Of a stretch of DNA of 64,000 nucleotides, positions 12,119-25,616 are shown one piece after another. A program made the position numbers and the translations under genes. How positions within the stretch are numbered: position 1 is the stretch's first letter; each line of letters starts with the position of its first letter. A model generated the notes under the pieces. The model had not been told where the DNA came from. It saw only the letters and a program-made list of their open reading frames with translations, and did not search any database. Origin of the DNA: Polydactylus sextarius (Eukaryota; Chordata; Actinopteri; Polynemidae); the NCBI GenBank assembly GCA_016801845.1, contig CM028909.1:21074813-21138812 (forward strand). Reading direction: 5' to 3'.

Positions 12119-15100
12119 TGTATATACTATAGTCATAGGTCTTATACAAAAGTTAACAGAGGTACTCATTGATATATTAAACACAAATATAAAAAGTTTA
12201 AGAGTCACAAAGTACAAACTCTTCATTTTTATGGCGACAACACAACTTGAGTCAGGTTCCTTCATGGTACGTATGAACTGTGATTGTAAGTCACCTTTAA
12301 TGAACAAAACACTGCGTGTCCCCATGTGAAAAACCCTCCCCTCCCCAAAAAGAAAATTAAAATCCCATTCTACTTCCTCTCCCTTTAAAATTGAAACTGT
12401 ATGTATTGTAGTTACTTGAGTGTTTTTGTTTGTTTTGTTTTGATTTGTTTTTTTGACACCTCCATCCACCTCCACCAATTTTGATCTACTTTTTGATCTA
12501 CTAAGGGAAAATCCAGCGATGGATCGATGCTTCCCTGTTACTCCACAAGTTCCTTGTAGTGACACTCATCTCAGCCCTACATTGGTTCTGAAGGCATTGC
12601 ACAGCGTTGGAGGTCATCTATGCAAATCAAACGCTGCTACAGCGGATTGGGGTCACACAGCTAGTCTCTATCTAGCAGAGGGGTTATGGGAAAATTGAGA
12701 TGTTGCAAACAAGGTGTTGCTTTTGTTTTTTTCAAGTCTTCGACTGTATTGTTAAGCACTGACAGGGACAGTGCCTTAGCTCTTGTGAATAAAAAAGTAA
12801 AAATGTGACCCGAGAGGAGAGTCGGAGCCCTCCGCTTTAGATACAGTAAGCGCACAGTACGTGATTTTTTCTGAAAACGATGAGGAGAAGCAGAGTGAGG
12901 AGCTACAGTTTTCTGATGGCTAAAAAAAATGGATTCAGTAAGATACATATCAGTCTATAAAGATAAACTTTGTCCTTTCCACTGAGTTAGAACTTTTCTT
13001 TGTCAAATCAAGTATTTTCTTCTTCCTGCTGAGTCTCACCTTGCGGTTTGAAGAACCTGCTGTTTTTATTTTATTTTTTATTTTCATCAAAATTAACATC
13101 ACCACCACTTTACTGTTGATGTGAGCTGTGAAACACATTTCTAGACTAATCAAACACCTAAAGGCCATAATTAAAGAGTCGAAAGACTGATTCCTCTCCC
13201 CTCATGTGAATGCTTGCGATGTTATGGAAAAAAACAAACCTCAGCCTTGTGCAGCCAACATCCTATTCAAACACATATGTCAGTGAGTTCCACTCTGTAT
13301 GTCTGACATGCAAACGGGAATCTCATTCCCTGCAAACGAGTGTACAGCGCATCCTTCATCTTGACAGGAAAAGCCTTGCTGATTGATAGCTTGTTTGTGC
13401 TGAAGGGAGCATAGGTTTTGAGGGTTGCTGAAGAGACAGAAATGGGAGCCACAAAAATATTCATTTGCTGTGAAAAAGGCATGTCAAGTCTTTGGTGTCT
13501 GTTTAAGACTTCTCTACGAGTCCCCCACCCCCTCCACCAGCCTTTTCCAACAATTCCCTCAGATAATGTTTCCTGAATCAAGTCTGACCAGCGGAGTGGA
13601 ATCATTTTCCTTCCCTATTAGCTATAATACACCATACTCATCAGCTATCCTGAAATATTAACTGAGAAGGCAAGAAAGCAGTAAGGCATTTCCTTACATA
13701 TCAGTTAGATTTCAAACAGAGGTAAAAGAGCAAGGCTGATGTATGCCAATGTCTCCAAATATATGTCATAGGTACAGGTTCAATTTTTCCTCATCTAAAT
13801 GTCCTTCAGGAATTCCAAGTGAAGCCAGCAGCTCCCTATGGTTTTAATGAGAGATGCTAACAATGCAAACAAGCTTTTCAAGGCAAGCTGAAGTCAAACC
13901 CTAGAAACTGTTTTTGCCACAGTATGAAACACAGAATTAAATTAAACATGTCAAAGTTTCCCTTGGATCAACAATGTGATTTTGTAGATTTCAAAAATTA
14001 AGAAATGAGTGTTGCAGAGTCATCATCAACATCTTGGTATAAAATGTCAGCATTTTTTTCAGTGGGACAATATTTTACAGTGCAGGAACTTAGCAACCAC
14101 CATGTTCATGGTCACGAATGGTCAGCAGCACAAATTTCTAAGAAGTGTTGGGGAGTACTTTGTGAGACGTCTGCTAAGATCTCTGACAGTCTTCACTATG
14201 AAAGCTTAAAGGATAATTCAGGATTTAGTGCAACTCAGGTGTTGTTTTAATACATTTCAATGTAATTTGTTTCAGTAATTATAGCATGGTACTCACAAAA
14301 TGAATTGCTGAGATCTTAGAAAGTGGCAACATCCCTAAAAGAAATCTTACAAAGCAAAAATAGTGAAATATCACATAAACTTCCTGTTGTAAACATCCCT
14401 AAGTTTGATGTAACGCTTGCTGTTCTAGATCTGTGTGCACACGTGTTTCTACACTGTCTGACTTCTTTGTAGCCATTTGCACAGATTTGCTAAAGCCTTT
14501 AATATCTCACTTTTATGTGTTAGCATGTGATATTCCTGTCCGAACCAAAATGGTGCACAGACCAGTATAGCCTGCTGCTGCTAGCATGTCCAACATTATC
14601 CTTTTAAAAAAAAGCCAATTTATTAATTTGAAATTTTCTTTCAAATTATTTCTTTATATTATTTTAGATGCTCAATATACTTATATCAGTTTTTGCAGTC
14701 ACTACAGTAAAGAATGTAAACAACCATAGCCTACATTTTCTGGGACAGTTGGAGCAAAATGAAAAATATAACAAATGAATGCAACCCAGTATAAATCAAG
14801 TTTAGTAGGTTTCTTGGCAGCTACTGTTGAATTTGCACTGCGTTTCTTTATTCATGTAATAGAACACTGTATATTGGAATTGATGTAGAAATCTTTTTTT
14901 AAGAACAGCAAGTCATTGGTTTCCCAGCCAACCATGAATACAGCAGAGCCCAATATATATATTCACAACACCTCTTCAAACCACTCAGTGCTGTTATTTT
15001 TCCTCAGACCACCAGGAAGTCATCCTCCCATCTCTGAACTATTGCAGCGTCTACTGAAGTATTATACTGGTTAGCTAAAGATATAATACAAGTACTGCTA

Positions 15101-17172
15101 AAAAGTGCAGGTAGGAAGCTTGGCACAAGGTTAGTTTTGTGTTTTGAAAGAAATACTGTAGTTACACATGTAAACAAAGACACTATCCCCGACCTAGCTG
15201 AAACCTTCCCAAAAACGGGAGAGGTCTTGAAAAATAGAACACACCTGTACACAAATAGAAGCAAATATATAGAAAATACATTTACACGTGTATAATATAC
15301 AGTAAGTTTTTGTAACCCTCTGACTAATAACACTCTTCATTCAAAAAAATATATGTTATGTTAAAGAAGCAACTTCGTAGCCTGACACACAGGTGAGGCT
15401 GAACTGGTATGGGTCATTCATGGGAGTTTTTATGTTGTGAATGGGCAAAAGCAGAAGCTTTGCGCCACAGTGTTTATCCCAGGCCTTCCTGAATGGCTCA
15501 CATTTATAGATGCTGATATCACTGGGACAACCTGTTTCCGTGAATCCTCAAAGGAAGCCAGTACAAGCCTAACTAAATTCCCACCTAAGGGAATTACCAG
15601 AGCTCCAACATCAACCCGCGATAAAAAATCCACCTTCTCGATCTGTATATATTGCTGTCTGCAGCCATAAACATTTACAATTACAGAATTGTATTTGTGC
15701 TTTGTACAAACCCACAGCACAATAAAAGGTAGATTCAGAGGCTGTTTCCTCAAAAGCATTATAGCACAAAGGTAATCTGTCTGCCAGAGCTTGAGGTTGA
15801 TATAATAAAGTTTGGTGCTAGAAAGTTCTCAGGAGAGTCCTGCTGTCCTTCTTGACCACGGAGTCCCCTCACCTTTACTTAAGAGATCATTTAAACCACT
15901 TTGGCAGGAACTGACTGGCACTGTCATAATCCCCTAACCACAACAATACACCGATGGAGTGTTTTTGGTTGGTTTTTTTTTTTAAAGAACAAAATCAAGT
16001 ATTTTTGCTCTGCTTCCTTCGGCACAAATTGCAAGCAATCCATTTGTGCACAATCCCATAACACACTGGCTGTGATAGCTGAAATTCTGATGTGGTAGAA
16101 ATAGCATTGACTGGATCTTGCTCTGATGAGAGTGAGCTAAACCTGTACCATGCATTCAGTGCTCAGGTCATTCTTACCCTGAGGGGAAACCTCAGGACAG
16201 CGCCTCTGTCACAGCTTCTTCCTCCTATTCCTCAACTAAGTATTAACTGAAAAACTGGTGGTAATTCTCTGCTCCATCCTCAACAAATTGCCTCATGTTC
16301 CTCTTGACTCTCTAACTGTAATGCAGATTTTTAGGTTTCAAAAATAATTTGTCAAACTGTGAACCAATCTGGGAATTGGAAGGGAATATTCATTTACTAT
16401 CTGCGGAGGGATTAATTTTTCAATCTCTTTCCTATTTATGCAAATCATCACATGAATTATTTGAATGTGAAGCTGAAATTGAATCTGTTCCACCCTTTTA
16501 GTGTTGCAGCTCAGATATGAATCATAGCCAGTGATTAGAATTTATCCCAAACAGCTGCTGAGACTAAGACCAACATACAGTATAGTGTGCATGAGAGCTA
16601 GACAGACCTGAGGCAGTGTGAATGTCCCGTCCAGCTCCGTGCAGTCTGTTGTGGTTGTACTCACTTATTCTGTACACTAATTTGCTGCTGTGGGATTCAT
16701 TGACGACTTGAGTCTGCTGCACAAAAACATTTTGTGTGTTTTTCTAATTAACCTGAATCAGGTTCAAATCTTAACAACAAGCAGTTAGAGCAGATGTTGG
16801 TTTGGCTCACACCAGGTGTATTTAGGTGTTTTTTTTTAAATGTTATAATCTCAACTCAGTTGTAAGTATTTACTTAAAACAGAGGTGAATCCCAAGAGCG
16901 TCAGACCTCCACTGTTGGGGCTGTGGCAGACTTTACTGTGTAAAAAAATAGACATAACTATTCTGTTTCTAAAATGGGACCTGTAGAAACAATGTTTTAA
17001 AATCAACTGTTCGATAAAGCATACACCGTTTCCGTTTTTTTTCTCTGTCTTCTTTCCTCTCCAACTAATAGAATAGTGCTCCATATAAATATCTTTTGCA
17101 ACACATTTCTTAAAACTATTTTAAAACATATTCAAATACATTTGTAGCATTTTTTTTAACTTTCACATTTCT

Positions 17173-17221
17173 TAAAAAAACAAAAACAAAAACAAAACAA
17201 ACAAAAAAAAAAAAAAAAAAC
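17173..17221. repeat. A-rich simple repeat
   Basis: (A)n and (AAAAC)n-type tract ending in an 18-base A run. It could be the degenerate tail of a retroposon. Confidence 0.85.
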
Positions 17222-18274
17222 AATGCAGTTGGAGTCAATACGGGGTTAATATAGCGCTCTTTGTTTAGTCCATCAGTTGTTGTTGAAATGTCCTTCTATC
17301 CAGGTTGTGGCACATAGTGGCATTATTGGCACATTGTTCATAAATACAGTTCATCTTCCACCCCACAGCAGCTCCTTGGGTTCCATTTTCAAATGTCAAA
17401 TGTTTTTTTTTTTTCCTTGAGACATCTGTGACGACCACAGTCTTGTCCCCACACATCCTGTAAATACACCTATATATAATCTATATCTAAATGACTGTAC
17501 GTTCCTGGAAATATGGAGTGGCAGCGTCACGGCTGCTCTGCTTTGTCATCTCTAGAAAAATAAATATCTTCACCAGTGTCCAGAGAGCGATCACACTACT
17601 TTACAAAAGAAGTTGTTTTGTGTGTTTCTTGTTTCCAATGGATCCTGTGGACATGTGGAGAACAAAACAACAATTATCCCTCATTGTGAACCCAGTGTAA
17701 AAAAAAAAACAATCGCTGTTATGCAGATAGCATTTCCAGTGCTGGCATATTCTGGCCTATAACATGTAACCCAGTGCTTCCTGAGAATCTGTGCTTGTAA
17801 GACCTGCTGTAATTTACACTTTAAGTCTGTGAAATACTTTGGGTCTTTTGAGATAATAAGGGAACTAATGTCTTTTAAGACAACAGCATTGGGAGCATGC
17901 TGTGGAGAGCTGACTGAGACTAATGTGTGTCCAGACAATGGAGAGGCGCTGTCCTCTCAGTATACTACCTGCAGGCAATCTATTCCTTTAAAAATCTGGG
18001 TCAATAGCAGACGTTACACCTCCCCTTGGGCTTCCGGCAACACTGTGGGACCAGAGCATGTGCTTAACTTTCACGCTTTGAATTTCAAATGCAGGCCATT
18101 CTGGTATATATTAGCCATGCATAAAAATGTGTCACAAGTCAGGTGAAAGTGCTGCTTTACTCCTGGAATTGTTGAGAACAATATGCACTCTGGGCGAGAC
18201 TGAGAGTGGTGCAATAAATATTAATGAAAATGTTGCTGATATGAGGGGCGAAATCATTAACTGTGAGTATATAG

Positions 18275-18280
18275 TTTATT
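18275..18280 (-). terminator. Candidate ajap1 polyadenylation signal AATAAA
   Basis: This is the first AATAAA on the minus strand after the stop codon, about 306 bases downstream. It would give a short 3' UTR. Further AATAAA hexamers occur lower down (for example near 11690), so a much longer 3' UTR is equally possible. Confidence 0.25.
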
Positions 18281-18585
18281 AATACCGATGCATACATAAT
18301 TAGTCTCTTATCTCATCTGCAGACCTTTGATACTGCACTGAAGTGGATTTCTCAGCCCTGTCTCCTCACTGCACAGACGATGGAAAGTAGCATAATCATG
18401 TCATAAATAACAAACATATGCCAAGTTCCCTTCTATTCCCAATGTGGGGCATCATCACCACAGGGATGGAGGTGGCTACGGCTCAGATGATGATTTGCGA
18501 GGGGACTAAGCGACACAGTACCCACCAGAGCGTGATTTCAGGAAGTCTCTTCCACCCACAGGAAGCGAACAAGGCCTTCAGCTCG

Positions 18586-18658
18586 TCAACAAGAGATCTC
18601 AAACCATTTCTCTGACACAAAGGCCACAGGAATCTGTTGTCTTTCAGTGGGGGAGGGC
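18586..18658 (-). CDS. ajap1: ajap1 coding exon 5 (C-terminus and stop)
   Basis: After acceptor cttttcctccag (AG at 18660-18659) the exon completes Arg373 and encodes PSPTERQQIPVAFVSEKW and FEISC, then TGA at 18588-18586. The VAFVSEKWFEISC end is diagnostic of AJAP1. The upstream PSPTERQQIP differs from mammals at several positions. The exon sits in a different frame from the long minus-strand ORF overlapping it (18689-18483), so it would be missed by ORF scanning. Confidence 0.93.
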
Positions 18659-21600
18659 CTGGAGGAAAAGATGCAAGAAAGTAGAACATGAAGTCGAATC
18701 ATTTTGATCAATAAGAGGCAGTTTGATCTTATTACATTAGCATTTTTTAAATGAGCTTTATATATCTTCCAGGGCGTAATAATCTCCCTTGTTAGCCTTT
18801 AGAAACACACCAGGAAAGCAGAGGTAAATAAATACATGAAGACCATTTACACTAGATGAATTATTCTAGCATTGCTGGCAGCATAATGAGTGTGTTACAG
18901 GCTATGCAGGGCATACACAGAGTTAGTGTGAGCATGCTGATATGACATTCAAAATGCTGTCAGGAAGATCAGTTAACTAGAAAACAGCACTGGAAACACT
19001 TCACATCCCACTGCCCTACATCTTCTAACTGACTCATTACAAAACAACCAAAATTACTGGTTGATTTAGATTTTTTTTCTTTTCTCTTTTTTTTTATGGC
19101 CAGCTTGTGCATGCAGAGGGACAGCACTCAGCCAGGTGTCAGGCAGATGGACGAGCAATGAGGCGATGGACAACAGCAACTGATTTATTTATGTTTGCTC
19201 ACACAAACCACCATTATTGTCTTGTCAATGTAGTATTTCTGATCGGTTTAAATTCATACCTTTCATAAAAAATTATAATGAGAGAGGACAGTGAGTAGAC
19301 ATTGATTTCTTCACCCAATTTGAATTGATCTGTTGTTGCTGTTCAGTCTGGGCTTCTTTAATATTTAGGCCAATTTCAACTCTGATAACTTAATAATGAC
19401 AGTTATGACAGTAAGAGCAGTGGACACTAACACTGAAAGGATTCAACAGTATGGATTTTCAGTGCTGAGTGGCTGAAGGAGGGATTTTAAGCAAACAAAC
19501 AAAGAGTCCCGTTCTTACCTGTTTCCATTGTAAGCTATCTTGTAGACAGGCGTCTGCTGAATCATCTCATCAGTGTAGATGGGCACTGCAGTCCGAACGC
19601 ACTCATGTGAGCACTGCAGGCTGTCATTGTAGGCAGTGAATATGTCCACCTTACTGGGCACCCGGGCCGGGGTGAAGTCTGTCAGGTTTTGGCAGCTTTC
19701 TTCCTGCTGGTGGATCTTGCGCTGATGGCTATTGTGGCGACCATTTCCCGACTGCGCACAGCTACAAAAACACGCACCAAAGACAAGAAACGAAAATAAA
19801 ATCATACCTTGTACCCTTAAGTATTTATGAGGATTCCTGACAAAGTGTGCAAAGTGTGGTAACATTAAAGTCTGTACAAGTAAAAAGTAAAGGAATCTTT
19901 CCTACCAGTTCTTAAGGACGAGTGTTGTGATCAAGGCTGCAATGACCATAATGAGAGACACAGTGATTGTGATTATCTGGTGAACTGCCAAACCTGCAAA
20001 AAGACATTGAAAAAAAGAGACAATAGCAAAGAATTTGTCATTTTCTGCAGAAATGTTTTTCATTCCTGTTGTTCACAGCAGAAAGCTGCACACATCATCT
20101 TTCTTTTAACAACCGTAGTGTAGCAACGCATATCACTCCACAAAGTGAAATGGGCAGCTCGCTTAAAAGGTAGAGGATAACAACCCAGAATTTTGCTCTT
20201 CAATAAGTATTGATGACATTGTCATCCTCTGCTATTCATAATTTATATGAAGATATATATGAATTATTCTGTTACAGAATAGTAATAGAACATTCAGATC
20301 AGTCTAAGTTTTGCTTACAAAACTTATCATTGTTATGTCTTTAAAATAAGGACGTGGATCCAAATTAATTTACTATAGTGTTTATGATTTTTTAAATATG
20401 TAATATGTACTTCTAACTCTTAAAATAGCATGTTATAGCATAGTTATTTTCTTAAATCCCCTTTTTAAGCTTAATAAATCCTCCAGCATCAGCTCCTCAC
20501 ACACTTATTTTTTTAACCTTCTTTTATTCTGTTGTTATAACCTTTCTTACCTCAATAGACTCTGAGGCATCTCTGTGCTATCATTTAAACATTAAATGAA
20601 AGCACATTATTTGATACGGTCTATCAAATTAAATATTTAATAAAGAGATCCTTATAGATAGTCTTAAAAGCTTTGAGAAGAAAAGGCATGTAAACGCAGA
20701 ATAGAGTTCATGCTGTTCTTAAAAGTTTCAGAGAAAAACATTACACCAGTTTCAGTATTTATGATATTTGAGATTACTTCAGAAAGAGTCTTTAAAGTCA
20801 AAAATAAAGAAGCAAATATTTGCCAAAAGCAATTTTTGTGCCAGCCGGCAGACAGGAAACTATCAAAGTGAATATTATGTGAATTATTAAATGAATCAAA
20901 CCTAATGTGACTAACCCATAGGGCATATTTGTACACAAGATGAAAATAAATCGCTCACAAAATAAATAATCAATCAAAGAATCAACAACTCAAATCTTTT
21001 AGTTTTTTTTTTTTTCCAAAACATACCATCCGCTGTATCTGCTGTATTTCAATTGCTTTGTTTTTCAGTTTTGGTGTAATATAATCAATTTTATGATGTA
21101 ATTTTATGATAAATCATCTGATCCAAACTAGTATTTCATGGATTCACAATTCAGAACCTGTTTTGACAGATCTTAATCTTAATATATTAATATTTACTTA
21201 AACCTATTGATTGATTGAGTTTTTGGCCACATGGGGGCAGTATAACAAACTGACAAGAAAACATCTAACAAGTGTAATAATCCTAATGGCAAAGTACACC
21301 CAGCAACAGGGAACATTTGCTTTCATAATGAATTGTCTCATCTTTGAAAGTGGTATAGTACAGGTGACCTGCAGTGGCTTCATCAGAGCGTCTCTTTCAC
21401 TGAAAACCAAAGATAACCAATTAATGGATCTGAAAGAGGCTAAAATGCTTCATTTTCTGAAATAGAGAAATCCTAACGTGTAGCTTTGAGAAACTGTAGC
21501 TATACTTGTTATATCCTGGGAAGGCAGGTAAAGCAATACGCTGCCTATAAACGAAGCATCTGAACAGCAGTAAATCGTAAACAACTCCAGACAGAACCTC

Positions 21601-24444
21601 TCCACAACCCTCAAGCTCACTTCTCTTCAAGTACATACCCACCAGCTCTTAATGTTCATGGTGCACTGGGCTGTTGACAATCTACTTGCGCTTGTCTGCC
21701 TGCTCTTATAAAACTGTTATTGGAAAAATTTTAAAACCCAGTTATCATGCAATCAAAATGACAGCAGGGACTCCAGTTGAGAAAATAATATCTCACACTG
21801 AAAGGATTTTTTATATATTTTATGAACACTGAGTAGTCAGTGGAGAAACACTCTTGTTTTGCTTCTGTTGCATTTCACTAATTGCTGGGATAATAAACCC
21901 ACAAACCTCGGTACAATCACAAGTCAAAGAAGAGCAATGAAACCACATTATACTAATTCCACACATTTCTGTGACATCTTCCAGGTGCAGCATCTAAGCT
22001 CTCTTAACAATGACAACCCATAATATTGTAAGTTTTCTTTTAATTCAGTCTTTTGTTTATGCACTGCAACTTAACCAGATTACAGATATGAGTGTAGACC
22101 AGATGTTCTCTGCCTGCACCATTTGTTATGTATGACTAAAGTACAAAAGCATTGTTCTTATTTAAACTCGTAAGACTCCCATGTGTTCTGATCTCTCACT
22201 GCTGCCAGAGGACAGTAATCCACAAACAAAACTGTGCTGTACATGTCTAAAAAGAGGATTAGTGCAAGTCTATTGCACTGTATGGGAAGCGTGTTGTGTA
22301 TCTGTGTGGGTGAGTGATAGAGCATTAGAGCGACTAGGACACAATGACACACTGCAGCAGGTGACATGCTGCAGGAGGGGGAAAAAAAGAAAAGCCGTCA
22401 TGATGAAAATGCCCACGTGGGCCTTATACATCTCACCTCTCCATCAGCCAGCTGCCTAGATGCTGATCCAAGCCAATTTGTCTTCGGCAAAGCTCAAAAG
22501 GAAGTGCTGCTCAGTCATTTTGGAAGAGCATACGGCCTCTTCTCTGCCTTCCTGCTGCCTGGACAGCCTCCTCTTGGATAATAAACTTCTGTGGGCAGGG
22601 TCGTGTAGAAGGCAGGCCAAGCCAACCTTGGATTAATGATATCTCTGGTCGCTCAGGGAAGCCTTACCTTCCCTGTGCAATCACAGTCCCGTGCCACTGC
22701 AAAGGCATATTAACTTATCTAGCAAGTAATTTGCATTATCCTCACAACCTCCTCTCTAACCTCCATCTCAGTCTGTTTTTCACGCTGACGTCGAGTTGAA
22801 AGTGTTCAGTTGTGAGTTAACGTGTCCAAGTTCAGGTATAATGGAGCTTGGCCCTTTTCCTTGATCAATGGCTGAAGTCCCTGCTGAAAATTGTTTAATT
22901 TTACATGAATTCCACAGTGAAAGGAGGCACCTCCCAGTCGCAGGATTTCATTCCAAAGCTGCACTTGGCAAAGGTTGCGTTCTGTCTCTCCCTCTTATGG
23001 ACAGTGTTTTGGCCAAGGGAAACAAGTTACTGTTATAAAGTCTGTGTAACTACCAATTTGTGACCACGCATGTTTAGCAGCCTTGGTGCAACTAGTAAAC
23101 ATGAGCATGCTGTGTGTAGATTACTTATGCTATTTTGTGTGTTTTCATGGTATTTAAGTTTAAATAGGTCATTAAGGATAACTTCACACTTCCATTAGGA
23201 GTCACAACTATGTACACATTCCTAGTACAGCATCTTAATGAAACAAGTGAAGCCAAAAACATGAGATCGAGTAACACAGACAAAAAGTTCATTATAACCT
23301 CATTTTCAGGACAGTGCATTTTAAGGGTGCGGGGATAATAGAGAAGATAATGACATGGGTGACAAATCTGAGAGCAGGGGCCAGTTCTATTTTCATCCAC
23401 AACTGCCAGTTGGAGGGAGGGAAATTTGGCCTGGCTATCTAAAACTCATTGTGAACTGGCAGTCAGGTTGAAAAATCACCTTTGGCAGTCACCTTGCTTT
23501 AGAGATACCCAGTTAGGTTTTGTTTGGTCAAATCACTGCCAAACAAAAAGAGGCTGAGAGGGAGATAGAAAAAAGGGAAAGGACAGAAAGGGATATGGAG
23601 AGGAGGGGACAGCTAGCTTGTGACCTCTGTGGCAGCAGGATTAAAGCCCCCATCAGTGCTCCCAGCGAGGAATAAATGAGATTTTTCACCTTCTTGGCCA
23701 CGACAGTTTGATGAACATGTCCAAGAAAGGCATAAAAGTTAAAAGGATAGGATGCTCACTACTCTTAATAAAACAGCTCTAATTTAGACACAAAAACTCA
23801 GCACTGCTGCTGTGTGGCAAGTAAGACCTGCTTTGTGACAGGTACAGTTATCTGTATGGATAACTGTACCATTGTCACATTATATTATCTTGGTATTTTC
23901 AGAGTGAATGCATTTAAAATATGAGTTAGTAATCTTTAGTAATATACTCCCAGAAACAGCAGGAAGCTGCTCCTGGGAACAGGCACTACAGGCAGCTTCA
24001 CTGAAAAAGCTCAGATAATCCCACTGTATTTACCCTGCTCAGCACCAAACAGCAGACAGACAAAGTTAGCGTTTTTTCTGGTGAACATAGAGGAGAATTT
24101 AGCAACTAAATAGTCTGATATTTCCCTCAGGACTAAGTGGACAACACTAAAAAAGAGGGTGGATATTAGACCTTTACCTTTTTGCTCAAACCTTTGTCAT
24201 AACAAGTTGAGGGGTTGATAGAATACCAATATTATGAATACAGGTTTTTCCACTGCCCCCAAGTGGCAAAGGAAATCTATTAACTTTCCGTTCAGCTCAG
24301 ACCTGAACCTCCATAGCTGCAGAGGCTTCATAGTCAGAGAAGTGTTGATTATATTTACAACTGTCAAGAAGTCATTAATATTGTGTCTGTGAAATACATT
24401 ACACTGTTGCTGTGTTCATATCAGTAGTGTGGAAGACAGTATAT

Positions 24445-24483
<39 letters not shown>

Positions 24484-25535
24484 GTGACTGTTGCTTATTT
24501 GAGGCATTGATATTTATTACAGAATATATGTATTTCCTTCCTTTCCTTTAAACTTTCTATTTAAGTGATGTCCCAGTAAGCTACAGCAGTGTGACAGCAT
24601 GAGCCAGCATGCGCACTACGAGTACCCTGAAGCGTCTAAATGGAATTCAGCCATCTTTCATTTTATTATTTACACCTATGCTTTTTTTTAGTGACATGAC
24701 ACATGAAAAAAAAACTGCTGCTCTGAGTCTTGTAATGTTTTTTTTTTTTTTTTTTTTTTGCACCCTGAACAAATAAGCATAAAAATAAAACGTGTCCATA
24801 CACTCGTGATATATGACCATATGTAGGTGATAAGGGCCATATGTCCCCTGTTAAAACAACAAATGAGTACATATCGCTATGGCCCGCCATAACATTTAGA
24901 CGCCAAAAACAATTCACCCTTGACATGCAGCCATTTATAGTTTGTTTATACAGTTTCTGACCTTGCTGAATTCCTGAACTGTCTGTTTGCAATTTGCATC
25001 GTGAATTATGTGACAGCATCTACACTGCAGGCAGTTTGTGCTTTGATAAATGTCCCGTATAACAGTGCTATAACCACACAGCGCTGGACAAATAATGAGG
25101 ACTAATTTTTATGTGTGTTTACATGACTTATTGTCAGTGCCATGAGTGCATGTGTGGCTTAATGGGTAACCTTTGGCAACATATGTCAGACTATAGGCCA
25201 GTTAATTGAGGATTAAAGCTGTATTCTACATTAAAAAGCTGGTTATTAAGGTAAGGGTTAGAGTCTTCAGGAAATGACTGTGTTTTTCCTACATTGTGGG
25301 GATTTAAACATGTTTACACACTCACATTGTGGGGACCTGTCTCCCTTGTGGGGACAAAAAGCTGGTCCCTGTGATGTAAAAAACAAAAAACTAAGGTAAA
25401 AACATGTCTTAAGGTTTGGTTCAGGTTAAGATAAAGGTTAGGCAAGTGGTACCAACAAATGGGATCTCTAGGGTTTCCAGGAAAGTCTCCAGGAAATGAA
25501 TGGAAGTCAACTAAATGTCCCCACAAGGCATGAAA

Positions 25536-25616
<81 letters not shown>

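Larger units (their letters stand above)
11414..18585. other. Non-coding DNA 3' of ajap1; possible extended 3' UTR
   Basis: No coding exon was recognised. The upper part directly follows the ajap1 stop codon on the minus strand. It contains an AATAAA at 18280-18275 and others down to about 11690, so some or all of it may be transcribed as 3' UTR. It also carries a (TG)n array (12043-12115), an A-rich tract (17173-17221) and unique-looking sequence at about 15000-15900. Confidence 0.4.

Noticed and set aside
12023..12565. 180-codon minus-strand frame with long His-Thr run
   Set aside because: Driven by the (TG)n array; the flanking peptide has no family similarity.
15430..15759. Overlapping open frames on both strands
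   Set aside because: Neither peptide resembles a known family and no splice sites give a sensible exon. Left as possible conserved or 3' UTR sequence.
18483..18689. 68-codon minus-strand frame over ajap1 exon 5
   Set aside because: Wrong frame; the true frame joins exon 4 and ends KWFEISC.
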